Assembly: GCF_025564065.1 (NCBI RefSeq)
Contig: NZ_JAMGZK010000050.1
Coordinates: 124,001 to 188,000, forward strand
Direction: 5' to 3'
DNA: 64,000 nucleotides
DNA from: Silvania hatchlandensis
Lineage (GTDB): Bacteria > Pseudomonadota > Gammaproteobacteria > Enterobacterales > Enterobacteriaceae
Shown: positions 61,050 through 64,000 of the stretch, piece after piece
Numbering within the stretch: the first letter of the stretch is position 1
Layout of the letters: each line of letters begins with the position of its first letter
Notes under the pieces: model-generated
The model's database searches: none
What the model was told of the DNA's origin: nothing
The model's input: the letters and a program-made list of their open reading frames with translations, nothing else
Program-made: the position numbers and the translations under genes

Positions 61050-62738
61050 TTATTCCCCCACCATTTCAGTATTGGCCGCACCCGGCGGAACCATCGGATA
61101 GACTTTTTGTTGTGGATCGATACGCACGTGGATCAGCGCCGGACCCGGGCGTGAGATCGCCGCCTGCAGCGCGGCATGCGCATCCTCTTGTGCATTTAAA
61201 TCGCAGGTATGCAGGCCAAAACCGGCGGCAATCTGCATAAAGTTGATCGTTCCCGGATAGGTCGCAGCAAACACCCCCTGCTTGTAGAACAGGCTTTGCT
61301 GCTGATGCACCAGCCCCAGCGCTTCGTTGTTCATCAGAATGATTTTCACGTCCAGCTGATTTTCCGCGGCGGTCGCCATCTCCTGAATGTTCATCATCAG
61401 GCTGCCGTCACCGGAGAAGCAGATCACCTTGCGATCCGGATTCGCCAGCGCCGCGCCGACGGCGGCAGGCAGGCCAAAGCCCATCGTCCCCAGCCCGCCG
61501 GAGGTGAGCCACTGGCGCGGACGGTTCAGCGGATAGGCCTGCGCCGTCCACATCTGATGCTGACCCACGTCGGTGGTGATGATGGCGCTGTCGTCCACGC
61601 AGGCGGCGACGGCGTTAATCAGCCCGTAGTGGCTCAGCGGATCGCCAGCGGTTGGGATCGCCCCCGGGAACTCCTGCTGCAATCCGCTCACCTGCTGATG
61701 CCACGCGCTGCGTGGAGTGGCCTCAATCTGCGGCAGCAGCTGAGCCAGCACCTCGTTCACATCACCCTGAATGGCGACGTGCGGCTGCTTGATTTTGCCC
61801 AGTTCGGCGCGGTCGATATCCACGTGAATGATTTTGGCATTCGGGCAGAACTGCTCGGTTTTGCCAATCGCCCGGTCATCAAAACGTGCGCCGAGAACAA
61901 TCAGCAGATCGGCTTCCTGCAGGATAAAGTTGGTGCTGCGCGCGCCGTGCATCCCCAGCATCCCCAGCGACAGCGGGTGCGCTTTTGGCAGCATGCCCAG
62001 CGCCATCAGGGTCATGGTGGTTGGCAGACTGGCTTTTTCGGCCAGCGTGCGCACCGCTTGCGGGGCATCGATTACTCCACCACCCAGATACAGCACCGGA
62101 CGTTCTGCGGCGTTGATCATCGCGGCGGCTTCGCGCACGCTGTCGGCGCTGAATTCCGGCGACGGCGCACGGGTGCCTGGGTCGGGCAAGACGTCGATCT
62201 CAATTTCAGCGGTCTGCACATCCTTAGGAATGTCTATCCACACCGGGCCTGGACGGCCGGACTGCGCAATGCGGAACGCATCGCTGATAACCTGCGGTAA
62301 TTCGCTGATATCGCGCACTAAATAGTTGTGCTTGGTGATGGGGATAGAGATGCCGTAGGTGTCCACTTCCTGGAACGCATCGGTGCCGATCATCGAGGCA
62401 GGCACCTGGCCGGTAATGCAGACTAACGGAATAGAGTCGAGGCGCGCATCGGCGATGGCGGTCACCAGGTTGGTGGCCCCCGGCCCGCTACAGGCCATGC
62501 AGACCGCCGGTTTGCCTTCGGTACGCGCCATGCCTTGGGCAATAAAGCCCGCGCCCTGCTCGTGACGCGCCAGCACATGGCGGATCTGCGTGCTCTGGCT
62601 TAAGGCGTCGTACAGCGGAAGAACCGTCCCGCCAGGAATACCGGCAACAATCGTAATGCCCTGACGTTCCAGTAAATGAACGATTAACTGCGCGCCAGTA
62701 AAGCGCGTCTTGATGGATGTTGTGCCCGAACTTGCCAT
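61050..62738 (-). CDS. ilvB: Acetolactate synthase I large subunit
   Basis: IlvB, 562 aa, condenses two pyruvates to acetolactate, or pyruvate with 2-oxobutyrate, in valine, leucine and isoleucine synthesis. It has the three-domain ThDP enzyme plan: N-terminal PYR domain with the catalytic Glu (around VCMACSGPGATNL), central FAD-binding domain, C-terminal PP domain with GDGSLMMNIQEM. Expression is set by the ivbL attenuator upstream. Confidence 0.98.
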   Translation of the reverse strand: MASSGTTSIKTRFTGAQLIVHLLERQGITIVAGIPGGTVLPLYDALSQSTQIRHVLARHEQGAGFIAQGMARTEGKPAVCMACSGPGATNLVTAIADARLDSIPLVCITGQVPASMIGTDAFQEVDTYGISIPITKHNYLVRDISELPQVISDAFRIAQSGRPGPVWIDIPKDVQTAEIEIDVLPDPGTRAPSPEFSADSVREAAAMINAAERPVLYLGGGVIDAPQAVRTLAEKASLPTTMTLMALGMLPKAHPLSLGMLGMHGARSTNFILQEADLLIVLGARFDDRAIGKTEQFCPNAKIIHVDIDRAELGKIKQPHVAIQGDVNEVLAQLLPQIEATPRSAWHQQVSGLQQEFPGAIPTAGDPLSHYGLINAVAACVDDSAIITTDVGQHQMWTAQAYPLNRPRQWLTSGGLGTMGFGLPAAVGAALANPDRKVICFSGDGSLMMNIQEMATAAENQLDVKIILMNNEALGLVHQQQSLFYKQGVFAATYPGTINFMQIAAGFGLHTCDLNAQEDAHAALQAAISRPGPALIHVRIDPQQKVYPMVPPGAANTEMVGE

Positions 62739-62784
62739 GCTCCAGTCCTTTTATTCTGGGCCGACTTTCCGGGGGGCGTTAAAC

Positions 62785-62816
62785 AAAAACCCCGCCGGTT
62801 TGCGCCGGCGGGGTTT
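62785..62816 (-). terminator. ilvBN attenuator
   Basis: A perfect 12-bp stem (AAACCCCGCCGG 62816-62805 read on the minus strand, with CCGGCGGGGTTT) closes six bases and runs into U residues. It lies between ivbL and ilvB and should terminate transcription when valine and leucine are plentiful. Confidence 0.95.
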
Positions 62817-62839
62817 GGAATCGTGTGTTGATTCAGTCC

Positions 62840-62938
62840 CTACGGCGCATTGCCGACGACCACCACCACACGCACGACGACCACTGCGGCTGGGTGCGCA
62901 GTTTTTAGTAGGGTCGAAGTCAGGATGGAAGCGTTCAT
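62840..62938 (-). CDS. ivbL: ilvB leader peptide IvbL
   Basis: A 32-aa leader peptide read on the minus strand: ATG at 62938, stop TAG at 62842-62840. It contains VVVVRVVVVV, nine Val codons, and ends GNAP exactly as the E. coli IvbL does. Ribosome stalling at the Val run when charged tRNA-Val is scarce prevents the downstream terminator and turns on ilvBN. It is too short to be found by length alone. Confidence 0.96.
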   Translation of the reverse strand: MNASILTSTLLKTAHPAAVVVVRVVVVVGNAP

Positions 62939-63241
62939 GAGGACCTGTCTCTGGAATCATTGAGTGGATTTATACAAACACAGGTTTTCAGACGTGACAA
63001 TGGAATTATTTTCATCTGCATAAAAATGCGTCAGCGATCACGTTTCGGTTGTCGAGCCTCCCATGTCATTTCATCCGCATCTTAGCGGTTAAGCGATTAA
63101 TTCCTTTAACGATTCTGAAAAATACACGCAGAGATTTAGCCATGCTAATTGCAGGGTTATTCTTTAGCCCGTGCGTGATGAAAAGACCAAATATCAATAC
63201 AGCTGAACAAAAGGAATGTCATTTCTGGTTAAGGAGAACAA
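62939..63241. other. ilvBN promoter region and flank
   Basis: 303 bases without a supported gene. The left part should hold the ivbL-ilvBN promoter (minus-strand TATAAA near 62971-62976 is a possible -10). In E. coli the istR/tisB toxin locus lies in this region; no TisB-like peptide was found here. GGAG at the right end serves the lipoprotein gene. Confidence 0.5.
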
Positions 63242-63838
63242 ATGCAATTTCTACACAGCGCATTGGTCGCCGTCACACTGCTGCTGGCCGGGTGTGACAA
63301 ACCGGTGACAACCGACAGCCCACCGTTCGGAGGCGGTGGCACCATTGAAGCCATTAACCATACCAGCTGGGCCATCAATCGCTTCAGCGTCAATGGCGTA
63401 AACGGTCTCGATGCTATCGGCCCGTATCAGGGCGGCGGCGGCGGTTGCTGCTTTGGTGTGGATAGGCCGTGGGACCCGACGATGACGGTACAGGTGGACT
63501 GGGAAACTGGCGTCGCCTTTGCCAGCGACGTGCCTGAAATGCCTAAGCCGAAGGAGCCTGATACAACAGGCATGGGCAGGGATGCGCGATACAAGGCCTG
63601 GCAGGATTATTCAGATAAATATCACGCCTGGTTCGACAAATTTAAAGCCATCAGTAAAGCGCATACCCGCACTGTCCCTCTCCCCGACTACACCAGTCAG
63701 CCAACCTGCGGGATCACCGTCCATTTCCTACCCTGCGACCAGATAAAAGTCACCACCAGCTGTGCCGACTACGGCAATCCTGACTACCCGATTAAAGAGC
63801 CAGTCTATATGGAGAAACCCGGCGTATGCCCAAATTAA
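63242..63838 (+). CDS. DUF3304-like lipoprotein, possible immunity protein
   Basis: A 198-aa lipoprotein: lipobox LLAGC at Cys18 followed by Asp, predicting retention on the periplasmic face of the inner membrane. The mature part (GTIEAINHTSWAINRFSVNGVNG, GGGGCCFGVDRPW) resembles DUF3304. Such proteins occur beside type VI secretion lipase effectors, where a periplasmic immunity role has been proposed. The next gene overlaps its 3' end by 13 bases, suggesting coupling. The role is an inference. Confidence 0.75.
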   Translation: MQFLHSALVAVTLLLAGCDKPVTTDSPPFGGGGTIEAINHTSWAINRFSVNGVNGLDAIGPYQGGGGGCCFGVDRPWDPTMTVQVDWETGVAFASDVPEMPKPKEPDTTGMGRDARYKAWQDYSDKYHAWFDKFKAISKAHTRTVPLPDYTSQPTCGITVHFLPCDQIKVTTSCADYGNPDYPIKEPVYMEKPGVCPN

Positions 63839-64000
63839 ACCCTGACAACGTCTGGTATCCACCAGAATTCCCGGAAAGCGGCAGGCTTCCCACTGCTCAA
63901 TCGCTGACAGAGCGCAATCGCTGGCAACAGGAGCACCTTGAGCACGCCTACCACAATGAACTGTGCGCGGCGGCAGGCTGGCGGGTAGCTCCCCCCTGTT
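63826..64000 (+). CDS. Unidentified protein, N-terminal part; possible T6SS effector
   Basis: The reading frame from ATG 63826 stays open to the window edge (58 codons). It starts MPKLNPDNVWYPPEFPESG and is rich in polar and aromatic residues, with no signal peptide. It overlaps the lipoprotein gene by 13 bases in another frame. By context it may be a DUF3274/Tle3-type effector, but the visible part has no catalytic motif, so the product cannot be named. Confidence 0.5.
   Translation, partial: MPKLNPDNVWYPPEFPESGRLPTAQSLTERNRWQQEHLEHAYHNELCAAAGWRVAPPC

Noticed and set aside
61209..62300. 363-aa plus-strand frame opposite ilvB
   Set aside because: Antisense shadow of ilvB in GC-rich DNA, with no family features.
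63049..63297. 82-aa frame considered as a TisB-like or small membrane peptide
   Set aside because: Only a short hydrophobic stretch; no similarity to TisB, and it overlaps the start of the DUF3304-like gene.

Overview
The window is chromosomal DNA from a member of the Enterobacteriaceae close to Enterobacter, Lelliottia or Leclercia. The backbone genes keep the Escherichia coli order and near-identical proteins (dut, slmA, pyrE-rph, yicC, yicG, ligB, gmk-rpoZ-spoT-trmH-recG, xanP, yicH, yicI-yicJ, selC; later nlpA, yicS, yicL, nepI, yicN, uhpTCBA, ilvBN-ivbL). Species cannot be fixed from the sequence alone.

Layout. 1-19.1 kb is backbone: nucleotide metabolism (dut, pyrE, rph, gmk, xanP), the (p)ppGpp enzyme spoT with rpoZ, tRNA modification, recombination (recG), and alpha-xyloside use (yicJI). 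gltS, which sits between recG and xanP in E. coli, is missing. At 19.4 kb lies selC, the selenocysteine tRNA gene and a classic integration hot spot. From there to about 41 kb is accessory DNA. It holds an AT-rich wHTH protein with a HEPN-like RxxxxH motif (DUF3644-like), a small ribbon-helix-helix gene, a symE-type toxin followed by a GC-rich structured non-coding tract, and a GPH transporter / GH3 beta-glucosidase / AraC module. Then come a WYL regulator, a monooxygenase-oxidoreductase pair with LysR, a HigBA and a ParDE toxin-antitoxin pair with visible operator repeats, a lipocalin / MerR / HiuH / YbgA cluster, and a TetR-controlled DHA2 efflux pump.

41.7-51 kb mixes backbone (yicS, yicL, nepI, yicN) with an inserted cellobiose/beta-glucoside PTS operon: LacI regulator, EIIB, EIIC, GH1 phospho-beta-glucosidase, EIIA and sugar porin. 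51.3-56.2 kb is the hexose-phosphate system uhpTCBA, without the ade and adeQ genes that E. coli has beside it. 56.3-60.8 kb is a deoxyribose operon (deoXPK and regulator deoQ) as in Salmonella, lodged between uhpA and ilvN. It is followed by ilvN, ilvB and the valine-rich leader ivbL with its attenuator. The window ends in a DUF3304-like lipoprotein overlapping the start of a truncated gene, possibly an immunity/effector pair, where E. coli has tisB/istR and emrD.

A family of GC-rich palindromes built on CCCTCTCCC/GGGAGAGGG recurs seven times at gene ends. One copy supplies the stop codon of yicH. No CRISPR array, integrase, insertion sequence or rRNA was seen. The accessory theme is sugar scavenging (alpha-xylosides, beta-glucosides, cellobiose, hexose phosphates, deoxyribose) plus small toxin or defence-like modules at selC.
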